DNA from: WHTX01 sp038255145
GTDB taxonomy: Bacteria; Actinomycetota; Acidimicrobiia; Acidimicrobiales; CAIXPF01
Direction: 5' to 3'
NCBI GenBank assembly: GCA_038255145.1
Contig: JBBSLP010000069.1
Span: 1 to 32,561, forward strand
DNA: 32,561 nucleotides
The translations under genes were made by a program, and so were the position numbers. This document shows, in pieces, positions 7,014 to 14,897 of this stretch; positions within the stretch are counted from its first letter, which is position 1; each line of letters begins with the position of its first letter. The notes beneath the pieces were generated by a model. The model ran no database searches. It was not told the DNA's origin and worked only from the letters and a program-made list of their open reading frames with translations.

Positions 7014-8328
7014 GGTCGAGGTCGGCCAGGATCGATGCGGCCAGCTGGCGCAGGGCGTCCTCGTCGAGGTCCTGCACGGCGTCGACCGCAGCGGCGGTGG
7101 CGAAGGCCGACAGCGCGGGCACCCCGGTCAGGGCGGACACGTCGATCCACACCGGCAGGGGCACGGGGGGGTCGGCCACCACGGCGAAGGCGGCGTGGTC
7201 GCCCCAGAAGGCGGTCCCGAAGGTGGCCACCACCTTGGCCACCCGCCCCGGCCCCAGGTGGTGCAGGGCCTCGGTGACCGCCGGGGGCAGCGGTGGCGTG
7301 AAGGTCACCCGCCCCGCCTGCAGGGCACCGAGGGGCACGGTGACGATGACGTCGTGGGCCCCGATGGTGCCGTCGATGGTGTCGCCACCGTCGACGTCCA
7401 CGGCCAGGCGGTCCACGCCCGTCGGGTCGGACCTGATGGCCGTGACCCGGTGGCCGGTGCGCACGTCGAGCCCTCGGGCCAGCTCGTCCATGACCAGGTC
7501 GAGGCTGTCGAGCACGGCGACGTTGTCCCCGGCCAGCAGGAAGGGCTCGGAGCGGTAGCGGAGCGACAGGTCGTCGATGGGGGCCGAGTAGATGCTCTCG
7601 TAGTCGCTGCGCACCCACGACCACAGGACCAGGCGGTCGGTGGGGTCGGCCACGTTGGCGTCCAGCAGTTCGCGCACCACCGGTCCCAGGGCCCGGTCCT
7701 CGGGTTCGGTGGCCGCCGCGGCCTCGATGGCGGCCTCGAGCCCGTCCCACGCCGCTTCGAGCCGGTCACGTTCGAGCCCCTCGATGGGACCGTGGCCCTC
7801 GAGGAAGGCCCGGCGCCGGCCCGGTCGGCTGGGGGTGGTGCGCACGCCGACGCGGTGGGCCAGCTCGGCGATGGGGTTGCCCAGGTCACCGTGGATCCAC
7901 GAGGCCCCCAGGTGCACGGTCACCCCCAGCGATGCGTCGGCCTGGGCCCGGCCGCCGATGCGGTCGCTGACCTCGAGCACGACCGCGGGGACGCCGGCGT
8001 CGTGCAGTCGCCGGACCGCAGCCAGCCCGGCCAACCCGGCGCCGACCACGACCACGGTGCCGGTGGTCCCGCTCCCGGCCCGCTCGGCGAACACGGCGTC
8101 CGCGGCCCGGGTCCCGCTCCAGTAGGCACCGTGCATGGTGCCGGGATGGGCGGCCCAGGTGGCCTCGCCGGCCAGGTGCAGACCGGGGGCGAGGGGCTGG
8201 GCCAGCAGCTCGCGGTCGGCCGGGGTGCCGCCGGGACGGAGGTAGGAGTAGGCCGAGGCGATCTCGGGATCGGCGCACCAGCGGGAGACGACGGCCCGCA
8301 GGGGGACCCGCTCACTGGGCTCGGCCAC
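7006..8328 (-). CDS. Flavin amine oxidase with circularly permuted domain order
   Basis: All parts of a flavin monoamine/polyamine oxidase are present, but in the wrong order. Residues 11-82 hold what is normally the C-terminal FAD-binding end: VVSRWCADPEIASAYSYL, then LHLAGEATWAAHPGTMHGAY (50-69). A short Gly/Thr linker (84-90) leads into the usual N-terminus: the Rossmann motif VVVVGAGLAGLAA (92-104) and EVSDRIGGRAQ (119-129). The substrate domain follows, including VIVTVPLGALQAG. The protein ends at ALRQLAASILADLDLT, exactly where canonical proteins continue into the RWxxDP segment. At 440 residues it has normal family length with nothing evidently lost. ATG 8328 lies 20 bp after the PhoD-like gene, suggesting one transcript. 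Amine substrate unknown. Confidence 0.85.
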   Translation of the reverse strand: MAEPSERVPLRAVVSRWCADPEIASAYSYLRPGGTPADRELLAQPLAPGLHLAGEATWAAHPGTMHGAYWSGTRAADAVFAERAGSGTTGTVVVVGAGLAGLAAVRRLHDAGVPAVVLEVSDRIGGRAQADASLGVTVHLGASWIHGDLGNPIAELAHRVGVRTTPSRPGRRRAFLEGHGPIEGLERDRLEAAWDGLEAAIEAAAATEPEDRALGPVVRELLDANVADPTDRLVLWSWVRSDYESIYSAPIDDLSLRYRSEPFLLAGDNVAVLDSLDLVMDELARGLDVRTGHRVTAIRSDPTGVDRLAVDVDGGDTIDGTIGAHDVIVTVPLGALQAGRVTFTPPLPPAVTEALHHLGPGRVAKVVATFGTAFWGDHAAFAVVADPPVPLPVWIDVSALTGVPALSAFATAAAVDAVQDLDEDALRQLAASILADLDLT

Positions 8329-8348
8329 GAGTGGATGCTACGCCCCCC

Positions 8349-10037
8349 TCACAGCGGGCGGTCGAGCAGGACGTCGAGGCCGGGGTGGTCGGTGTCCTCG
8401 TCGAGGGTGGCGCCGAAGAGCTGGAGGCGGGCCGCGTCGCGTCCACCGTCGCCGAACGTGAGCAGGGCCACGTTGTTGTCGAACCAGGGCCCGTCGGTCA
8501 CCGACCAGGCGAAGTCGGTGCGGGTGCGGGGGGCCAGCCGGGCCAGGGCCCGGGGGATCACCGACAGGGGTGGGCGTTGGCCCAGGCGCAGCAGCTGCTG
8601 CTCGAAGGGGGGCACGCCCTGGCGCAGGGGGGAGCTCACCACCTGGCGCACCCGGCTGGTGGCGCCGCGCCATCGGGGCTCGGCCACGTAGCCGAAGTGC
8701 ACGTCACCCGACAGGACCAGGATGGTGGCCGGTGGCCGTCCCCGCTCGCCGCGGGACACCGCGGTCAGGGACTGCGCCAGGGTCCGGAACGAGCGCCCGA
8801 AGGCGGCCCAGTGCTCGAGGTCGACGCCCTGGCGGATGCGTTCACCCAGGGGGCGGAACCAACGGCCCCAGGCGCCGGCGGTGACCTCCTCGTCCCAGGC
8901 TTCGAGGGCGTGCAGGGCGGGGGGCAGCAACCAGGGCAGGGACGAGCCGATGACCAGGTGGTCCACGTCCCCCGTCAGCTGGGCGTCGATCCACGTCCAC
9001 TCGTCCTCGTCGACCATGGCCCGGGACCCCTCCTCGAGGACCCGGCCGTTGCGGGTGTCGATGACCACCACCCGGCACGGTCCCAGGTCCAGGCGGTAGC
9101 TCCAGCGGTGGCCCTGGGTCCCCGCCGTCCCCGTGTCGGCCCGGTGGGCGAAGGCCTCCAGCACCGCACCCTCGTCGTCGGCCCCCTGCACCTCCTCGAG
9201 CAGCTCGCGGTCGAGCTCCTCCTCGCCGGACACGTTGCCCAGGTGCTGGTAGAGCCAGTACGACATGAGCCCACCGTGGATGCGTCCCTCCCACCACGGC
9301 TCACGCTGGATCTGGTCCCGCCAGGCGGCCGAGGTGTTCCAGTCGTCGATGATGTCGTGGTCGTCGAAGATCATGGCCACGGGCACGGTGGAGAAGAGCC
9401 AGCGGATGGTGCGGGGCGACCAGGACTGCTGGTAGAGCCAGGTGTACTCCTCGAAGCTGGCCACCTGGGGCCATCCGGGTTCGGGCGGTCGACCCCGGCG
9501 CCGTTCCAGGGCCGCTTCCACCTCGGGGTGGGTCTCATCGGCGTAGACCTGGTCGCCAACCAGCAGCAGGGCGTCGGGTCGCACCCCGCTGCCGTCGATG
9601 ATGGCCAGGGCGTAGGCCACCAGGGCATCGGGGCCCAGACCGCGCTTGTCGTCCGTGCGGGGCAGGTCGTAGGGCTCGCGCTCGGGCGCGGCCTGGTGGC
9701 ACGAGCCGAACAGCAGGCGGAAGGGCCTCCCCGGCGTCCACGTGCAGATGAGGGGGTCGGGCAGGGCGCTGTCCCCGGGTGGCCAGCAGCGCTCGCCGTC
9801 CAGCGAGACCTCGTAGGGATGGGCCGTCGCCGGGGTCAGGCCGTCGACGTGGACCACGGCGTAGTGGTGGCCCTCGACGTGGAAGGTGTCGACCCCCCGC
9901 TCCGTCACCGCTCCCTGTACCCGTACCGCTCCCTGTACCCGTACCGTGACCCGGCACGGACCATCGGTCTCCACCCACAGCACGGCGTCGTCGGTGCCGA
10001 CCCGTCGCAGGACCGGTCCCAACAGCAGCTCGGCCAT
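8349..10037 (-). CDS. PhoD-like metallophosphatase (alkaline phosphatase D family)
   Basis: The 562-residue protein has an N-terminal beta-sandwich-like region and a metallophosphatase domain with the expected metal-site stretches: LLFGSCHQAA, LLVGDQVYADE, IFDDHDIIDDWN and LSGDVHFGYV. Family members are phosphodi- or monoesterases. No signal peptide is apparent after ATG 10037 (MAELLLGPVLRR), so this copy may act in the cytoplasm, unlike classical Tat-exported PhoD. An 18-bp in-frame duplication near the N-terminus encodes RVQGAV twice. The amine oxidase gene follows 20 bp downstream. A longer open frame to 10655 is antisense to the next gene and is rejected as coding. Confidence 0.9.
   Translation of the reverse strand: MAELLLGPVLRRVGTDDAVLWVETDGPCRVTVRVQGAVRVQGAVTERGVDTFHVEGHHYAVVHVDGLTPATAHPYEVSLDGERCWPPGDSALPDPLICTWTPGRPFRLLFGSCHQAAPEREPYDLPRTDDKRGLGPDALVAYALAIIDGSGVRPDALLLVGDQVYADETHPEVEAALERRRGRPPEPGWPQVASFEEYTWLYQQSWSPRTIRWLFSTVPVAMIFDDHDIIDDWNTSAAWRDQIQREPWWEGRIHGGLMSYWLYQHLGNVSGEEELDRELLEEVQGADDEGAVLEAFAHRADTGTAGTQGHRWSYRLDLGPCRVVVIDTRNGRVLEEGSRAMVDEDEWTWIDAQLTGDVDHLVIGSSLPWLLPPALHALEAWDEEVTAGAWGRWFRPLGERIRQGVDLEHWAAFGRSFRTLAQSLTAVSRGERGRPPATILVLSGDVHFGYVAEPRWRGATSRVRQVVSSPLRQGVPPFEQQLLRLGQRPPLSVIPRALARLAPRTRTDFAWSVTDGPWFDNNVALLTFGDGGRDAARLQLFGATLDEDTDHPGLDVLLDRPL
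9907..9942 (-). repeat. 18-bp tandem duplication inside the phosphatase gene
   Basis: Two perfect copies of ACCGCTCCCTGTACCCGT (9907-9924 and 9925-9942) duplicate six residues of a beta-strand in the N-terminal domain without breaking the frame. The perfect identity suggests a recent slip. Confidence 0.9.
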
Positions 10038-10115
10038 GGCACGATCATGGTCGCGCCGGGTGGCGTGGAGCACAGCGGTCGGCCAAGAGGTCGGGGCTAC
10101 AGAGGGGGAGCACAC

Positions 10116-10997
10116 GTGCGCATCGGGGCGACGTTGGGGTTCGACGGGGGTCGGGGACGGGGCATGGACGCGGTGGCCGAGGTCGCCCGCCACGCCGAGG
10201 AGGTGGGGGTCGACTCGTTGTGGTTCCCCGAGCACGTCGTGTTCGTGGACGGGGCCATCTCGCCCTACCCCTACAGCGTCGACGGGTCGATGAACTTCGG
10301 CCGTCGTCCCGGGGTGTTCGACCCCCTCATGGCCATGACGGTGGCGGCCACGGTCACCGAGCGCATCCGCCTGGGCACCGGCGTGTTGATCCTGCCTGAG
10401 CACGAGCCCCTGGCCCTGGCCCAGCGGGTGGTGGCGCTCGACCACGCCGCCGCCGGCCGCATCGATCTGGGCATCGGCACGGGCTGGCTGCGCGAGGAGT
10501 TCGAGGCCATCGGGGTGCCCTGGGAGGGTCGGGGCCCCCGCACCGACGAGTACATCGCCGCCATGCGGGTGCTGTGGAGCGACGACGTGGCCAGCTACAG
10601 CGGCAAGACCGTGTCCTTCAGCGGCGTCCTGGCCTGGCCCAAGCCCGTGCAGCAACCGGGGGTGCCCATCTGGGTGGGGGGCAACACCCCGCCCGCCCTA
10701 CGCCGGGCCGCCACCACCGGCGACGGCTGGTTCGGCTGGGCCCTGGGCCTGGGCGAGGTGGCCGCGTGCATCGACACCCTGCGGGCCGGGGCCCAGGCCG
10801 CGGGTCGGCCCGCCGATGCCGTGGGCCTCAAGGTGGGCCTGGCCTGGCCCGGTGACCTGTCCGAGCTCGCCTCCTACGCTGCGGCCCTGGCTGACCTGGG
10901 CGTAGAGGAACTGGTGGTGGCGGTGGCCGCCCCCAAGGCCGACACCCGCCAACGTCTCGACGAGCTGGCCCGGTTGGGGGCCACGGTGACGTCCTGA
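10116..10997 (+). CDS. LLM class F420-dependent oxidoreductase
   Basis: This 293-residue luciferase-like monooxygenase-fold protein carries VDSLWFPEHVVF near 34-45, RLGTGVLILPEHEPLALAQR near 90-110 and GRIDLGIGTGWLREEFEAIG soon after. These are typical of actinobacterial F420-dependent members, which use reduced F420 as hydride donor or acceptor. The GTG start at 10116 is set by the ribosome binding site AGGGGGAG five bases upstream. A much longer open frame reaching 8331 is a shadow of the phosphatase gene. Its substrate cannot be inferred; neighbours belong to no obvious pathway. Confidence 0.9.
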   Translation: MRIGATLGFDGGRGRGMDAVAEVARHAEEVGVDSLWFPEHVVFVDGAISPYPYSVDGSMNFGRRPGVFDPLMAMTVAATVTERIRLGTGVLILPEHEPLALAQRVVALDHAAAGRIDLGIGTGWLREEFEAIGVPWEGRGPRTDEYIAAMRVLWSDDVASYSGKTVSFSGVLAWPKPVQQPGVPIWVGGNTPPALRRAATTGDGWFGWALGLGEVAACIDTLRAGAQAAGRPADAVGLKVGLAWPGDLSELASYAAALADLGVEELVVAVAAPKADTRQRLDELARLGATVTS

Positions 10998-11058
10998 CGC
11001 CGGTCGAGCCGCGTCCGGTCACCCAGCGCGGTCCCTAGGGTTGGGAGGAGGACCGTCG

Positions 11059-11979
11059 ATGGTCGGCGGTCGTCCCGAGGGGGACCGGCTCGTGCCCATC
11101 TGCGGAGCGGAGAACCAGAGCGGCGGGTCGTGCCACCGGCTGGTGGTCAGTGGGCGTTGCTGGCAGCACGCCCGGGTGCCCGCCGACGCGCTCTCGGCGG
11201 CGTCGGCCCTGGTCGCCGCAGGCGGAGCGGGCGCCCCACCGGCCCCCTCCGTCCGGGACCCGGCACCGGTTCCCGAGGCTGCCGGACCCGCCGAGCCGCC
11301 GGTCGGGGTCATGCGCCAGCGCTTCGCCGCCGAGCTGGCCCACGCCTTCGAGCGCAACCCGGCGTGGCGGCCGATCCTCGGTGACGGGGTCGGTGCCGAC
11401 TTGTCGGTGTGCGTGGCCGGTTTCGCCACCCGCCACGCCTGGCGCACGTTCTCGTACCGGCGCCGGGGTGGCTGTGAGGACATGGACGGCCTGGCCCGGG
11501 CGGTGGCCGTGGTCCACGACCACCACGGCAACCCCCTCGGCGACGACGAGCACCCGACCGCGGCGAGCGACCACCACCGGACCGTGCGCGACGTGCGCCA
11601 GTCCTTGCGGGCCGGTGCCGTGGAGCAGGGGGCCTCGCCCACCCTGACCACCCTGCTGGCGGACATGGCCTCTCACCTGCTCCACGCCACCCCCGGGCTG
11701 ACCACGGCCGAGGCTTCGCTCCGCCTGGCCCAGGGGCTGCGCCTGGTCGGTGTGGCCTGGTGCGCGGCGCTGGGGCGTGACCCGTTGCGTTGCGCCTGCC
11801 TCGACGCCGTCGAGCAGGGGAGCGCCGGGCTGGATGGCACCGGGGCCGCCGCTGCGGGCCCGTCCCTGGCCGAGGTGGTGGCCGGGGTGGCCGCCGACCT
11901 CCACCTGGCCGGCATGGTCCACGGTGTCGGCGACGCCCGGCCCGGGGCCGACGGAGCGATGCACTTCGGTCCTCGATAG
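11059..11979 (+). CDS. Unknown protein with an N-terminal Cys/His motif
   Basis: The 306-residue product was not recognised. Near the N-terminus Cys15, Cys25, Cys34 and His37 (spacing C-x9-C-x8-C-x2-H, ending GRCWQH) look like a small zinc-binding knuckle. An Ala/Pro-rich linker (about 45-85) follows, then a mainly helical domain with FERNPAWRPILGDGVG and FATRHAWRTFSYRRRGG, and a C-terminal part containing a CAALGRDPLRCAC stretch. ATG 11059 has a strong ribosome binding site, GGGAGGAGG at 11043-11051, seven bases ahead, which settles the start. It lies 61 bp downstream of the LLM gene on the same strand, so co-transcription is possible. No membrane helices or signal peptide. Confidence 0.75.
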   Translation: MVGGRPEGDRLVPICGAENQSGGSCHRLVVSGRCWQHARVPADALSAASALVAAGGAGAPPAPSVRDPAPVPEAAGPAEPPVGVMRQRFAAELAHAFERNPAWRPILGDGVGADLSVCVAGFATRHAWRTFSYRRRGGCEDMDGLARAVAVVHDHHGNPLGDDEHPTAASDHHRTVRDVRQSLRAGAVEQGASPTLTTLLADMASHLLHATPGLTTAEASLRLAQGLRLVGVAWCAALGRDPLRCACLDAVEQGSAGLDGTGAAAAGPSLAEVVAGVAADLHLAGMVHGVGDARPGADGAMHFGPR

Positions 11980-12140
11980 CCCGAACCTGGCCCTCGGGGC
12001 TCAAGACCGGCCCCAACCCTGCCGAGATCGCAGGGGTGTCGACGAACGAGCTCGTGACGGGGACGGTCGGGCGGGGGGCGGACAGCCCGCGCCGCACAGA
12101 CCGGGTCACCTCGGCGAGCACCCACCCCGAGGAGCCGACG

Positions 12141-12704
12141 GTGACCACCACCGCACCCACCACCGCGCCCACCACCGCGCCCACGACCACCTCCCACCCG
12201 ACGACCGGGCCGGGCCCCGATCTGGTCGAGACGACCAGCCCGGGTGTCAACGTCACCACCGTGCGCCTGCCCCGTGAGCTCGACGAGGCCGCAGCCCTGC
12301 TCGAGCACCAGCTGCGCTGGCAGTCCGAGGTCCGCCCCGGCTCCATCGACGTGGACGACGAGCTGGCCCTGCTGCGCCATCCCGGGCCCTGGGCCCGCCT
12401 GCTCCTGGCCCATCGCGACGAGCGCACCGTCGGCGTGGCCCGCATCCATTGGGGTCCCGCCCGCCGGGCCGGCGAGGTTCGCCGGGCCCAGCTGACCCAC
12501 GTCTTCGTCGTGCCCGACGAGCGCAGGGCCGGGGTCGGCGAAGCCCTGGTCCGACGGGCCGCCATCCTCGCGTGGTGGAACGGCTGCCACGACCTGCACG
12601 TCACCAGCTGGTCCCGCGAGGCCACGGGGATGCTGCACCGGGTCGGCTTCCGTGAGGAGCCCGGCAGCGAAGGCCTGCTGCTCAGCGTCCGCCCCGCCGT
12701 GTGA
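12141..12704 (+). CDS. GNAT family N-acetyltransferase with a Thr/Pro-rich leader
   Basis: The 187-residue protein has a GNAT fold in its second half: LTHVFVVPDERRAGVGEAL contains the beta-4 strand and the acetyl-CoA pyrophosphate loop, followed by HDLHVTSWSREATGMLHRVG, the usual C-terminal helix and strand. It should transfer an acetyl group from acetyl-CoA to an amine; the acceptor is unknown. The first about 25 residues are a low-complexity TAPTTAPTTAPTTTS tail built from a 12-bp DNA repeat, which looks disordered. The start is GTG 12141, six bases after the ribosome binding site GAGGAG (12129-12134). It is convergent with the fructosamine-kinase-like gene. Confidence 0.87.
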   Translation: MTTTAPTTAPTTAPTTTSHPTTGPGPDLVETTSPGVNVTTVRLPRELDEAAALLEHQLRWQSEVRPGSIDVDDELALLRHPGPWARLLLAHRDERTVGVARIHWGPARRAGEVRRAQLTHVFVVPDERRAGVGEALVRRAAILAWWNGCHDLHVTSWSREATGMLHRVGFREEPGSEGLLLSVRPAV

Positions 12705-12715
12705 TCAGGGCGGGG
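12692..12715. terminator. Terminator-like hairpin between convergent genes
   Basis: CCCCGCC (12692-12698) pairs with GGCGGGG (12709-12715) around a 10-base loop that contains the acetyltransferase stop codon. A second, overlapping hairpin GTGATC/GATCAC (12701-12706 with 12715-12720) is mutually exclusive with it. Position between convergent genes supports termination in either direction. Confidence 0.5.
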
Positions 12716-12729
12716 ATCACCGACCCGCC

Positions 12730-13605
12730 TCAGAGGTAGGTGGCGATGGCTGTCGTGGCCGCGCCCCGGTAGCCGCCGCCGAACTTGATGGCGTGGACGA
12801 CCAAGGGAGCGATCTGGTGGAGGGACACCCGCTCCCGCCAGTCCGTGGCCAGAGGCCATCGCTCCTGGTAGGCGGCGTGGCACGCCTCGCTGAAGCCGCC
12901 GAAGAGCCTCATCATGGCCAGGTCGAACTCACGGTGCCCGCCGTGGGCCGCGGGGTCGATCAACCAGCTGACCCCGTCGGCGTCCACCAGCCGGTTGCCC
13001 GCCCACAGGTCACCGTGGAGCCGGGCCGGGGGCTCGGGCGGGCCGCCGATGGCCTCCAGCCTCCCGGCCACGGTCTCGAGGTCGGCCACCGTTGCCGGTG
13101 TCAGTGCGCCGCTGTCCGCGGCCAGGCGGGCCAGGGGTAGCAGCCGCTGGGTGGCGTAGGACTCGGCCCAGGTGGTGCAGGGCTCGTTGGGCAGGCCCCG
13201 ACTGCCCGTGGTGCGCCGGTCCTCCCGCCCGAAGCTCGGCGCGCCGGCCGCGTGCAGGTCGGCCAGGGCCCGACCGAGCTCGGCCTCGGTGCCGTTGCCG
13301 GGGCGGCCCTCGTCGATCCACTCCAGCACGAGGTGGGCGGGCACGCCGGTGGCGGGGTCACCGTCGGAGACGGCCAGCACCCGGGGCACGGGCAGCACGG
13401 CCGGTCCGGCCAGCCAGGTCAGACCGGCGGCTTCGGTGGTGAAGAAGCCGGGCGGGGGCCGGCGATGGGTCTTGGCGAACACCCGGCGCCCGTCGTCGAG
13501 GTCGACGCGGTGGGACTCGGCCACGTCACCGCCGCCCACGGGCCGGCTGGTGCGCACGGCGCTGCCCAGGGCACCGCCGATGGCCCGGCGCAGCTCGTCA
13601 TCCAC
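12730..13605 (-). CDS. Fructosamine kinase-like protein (FN3K family)
   Basis: This 291-residue protein has the aminoglycoside-phosphotransferase/FN3K kinase fold. Lys45 in RRVFAKTHR is the likely ATP-binding lysine. The catalytic loop reads ARLHGDLWAGN (194-204), followed by the metal-binding IDPAAHGGHREFDLAM (216-231) and LFGGF, a signature of the fructosamine kinase family. Members phosphorylate ketoamines on glycated proteins and allow deglycation. The GTG start at 13605 lies 14 bp after the Hsp20 gene on the same strand, so the two are probably co-transcribed; a link between protein repair and stress protection is a reasonable inference. Confidence 0.9.
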   Translation of the reverse strand: MDDELRRAIGGALGSAVRTSRPVGGGDVAESHRVDLDDGRRVFAKTHRRPPPGFFTTEAAGLTWLAGPAVLPVPRVLAVSDGDPATGVPAHLVLEWIDEGRPGNGTEAELGRALADLHAAGAPSFGREDRRTTGSRGLPNEPCTTWAESYATQRLLPLARLAADSGALTPATVADLETVAGRLEAIGGPPEPPARLHGDLWAGNRLVDADGVSWLIDPAAHGGHREFDLAMMRLFGGFSEACHAAYQERWPLATDWRERVSLHQIAPLVVHAIKFGGGYRGAATTAIATYL

Positions 13606-13619
13606 GTCCCGCGGCCCGT

Positions 13620-14006
13620 TCAGCCGGCGTTGGGCTTCACGTCGAGCGAGCCCACGGGCTCGCCCTTGAGCACCCGGATGGCCAGCTGGCCGTTGACCAG
13701 GGAGGCCTCGACCCCGGCGCCGTAGCCGGCGGGCAGCTCGATCTCTCGCTCGTAGCCGCCGTAGGCCCACTCCTCGACCAGGTACGTGCGGGGCCCGGCG
13801 CTGCGCAGGTGGGCCCAGAAGCGCAGGCGGCCGGGGCGCAGCTCGACGGTGACGTCGTCGGCCGTGACCGCAGGCAGGGGAGCCACGATGACCAGGGCGG
13901 CGGTGGTCTCGTAGATGTTCACGGGCACGCTCTGGGGTCGCATCGTCGCCTCGGTGGCGGCGGTGGCGTCGGCGACCTGTTGCGCGGTGGGTTGTTCGCT
14001 CGACAT
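13620..14006 (-). CDS. Small heat-shock protein, Hsp20/alpha-crystallin family
   Basis: The 128-residue protein contains an alpha-crystallin-type domain (about 27-120): VPVNIYETTAALVIVAPLP, VTVELRPGRLRFWAH, then YEREIELPAGYGAGVEASLV and NGQLAIRVLK, the conserved closing strands. Such proteins hold unfolding proteins in a refoldable state. The length is at the short end of the family, with a short N-terminal arm and almost no C-terminal extension. ATG 14006 follows a clear GGAGGT ribosome binding site about ten bases upstream. It leads a two-gene unit with the fructosamine-kinase-like gene. Confidence 0.88.
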   Translation of the reverse strand: MSSEQPTAQQVADATAATEATMRPQSVPVNIYETTAALVIVAPLPAVTADDVTVELRPGRLRFWAHLRSAGPRTYLVEEWAYGGYEREIELPAGYGAGVEASLVNGQLAIRVLKGEPVGSLDVKPNAG

Positions 14007-14205
14007 GCGCCAACGTACCTCCGGTCCCTGGCCGTCTGCGTGGTCTCCGTGGCCAACGGGATCGACCTCGACGTGGTGGGCAGCCAGTCGGGTCCGCCCG
14101 CCAGGTGAACGCGTCCTCCTACGCCTGCGGTATGCGCATGCATCCGGTTGGTCCCGGTCCCGTCCCGTAGCCCGTGCCCCGGCCGCGGCCCTGGCCAACC
14201 TGGGC

Positions 14206-14883
14206 GTGGTCGAGGACGTCGAGGTGCGGGCCAAGCTCACCCCCAGCGACCCCTTCGGCACCAAGCGCCCGCTGATCTCGGCGAAGTACTACCCGATGTA
14301 CAACCTGCCCCAGGTCGAGCTGGTCACCGAGGCCATCGACAAGGTCGCCGACGACGCCATCACCACGGTGGACGGGGTGACCCGTCAGCTCGACACCATC
14401 ATCGTGGCCACCGGGTTCGCCACCACGAAGTACCTGTCGGCCATCGAGGTGACGGGGCGGGGCGGCACGTCGCTGACCGAGGCGTGGTCCGACGGCCCCC
14501 AGGCCTACCTGGGCCTGACCACGTCGGGCTTCCCCAACCTGTTCATGCTCTACGGGCCCAACACCAACAACGGCTCGATCATCTTCATGATCGAGTGCCA
14601 GGTCGGTTACCTGGTGCGCCAGCTCGAGCGCATGCGTGACGAGCACATCGTGTGGATGGACCTACGGCCCGAGGTCCAGGAGCGCTACAACGACGACCTG
14701 CAGCACGACCTCGACAAGGTGCCGGTGTGGAGCTCGGAGTTCCACAACTACTACCGGGCCACCCCCTCGGGACGCATCGTCACCCAATGGCCCCACACCA
14801 TGGCCGAGTACCGCACGCGCACGTCCACCCCCGACCCCGACGCCTACGAGGTCCACCGCGGCGGCCGCCCCACCTTCGCCTGA
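14206..14883 (+). pseudogene. 3' fragment of a flavin-containing (Baeyer-Villiger-type) monooxygenase
   Basis: Roughly 226 codons match only the C-terminal part of FAD/NADPH-dependent monooxygenases. VRAKLTPSDPFGTKRPLIS is the conserved segment before the last NADPH-domain strands; LDTIIVATGFATTKYL is the ATG motif; GFPNLFMLYGPNTNNGS follows, and the remainder runs to a normal C-terminus. The N-terminal FAD (GxGxxG) and NADPH domains are absent: upstream sequence in this frame becomes low-homology and runs antisense to the Hsp20 gene. GTG 14206 could start a short protein, but it has no ribosome binding site and could not bind FAD. The 5' junction lies somewhere in 14110-14210. The remaining frame is undamaged, so the deletion may be recent. 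Confidence 0.8.
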
Positions 14884-14897
14884 ACCGCCGGCCGGCG

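Noticed and set aside
7006..8328. The amine oxidase explained as two overlapping genes
   Set aside because: The segment is one continuous frame with no stop or internal ribosome binding site at the junction, and each module occurs only once.
8331..10997. An 888-codon plus-strand frame
   Set aside because: Only the last 294 codons are a real gene, with a good ribosome binding site at 10116. The rest is antisense to the PhoD-like gene.
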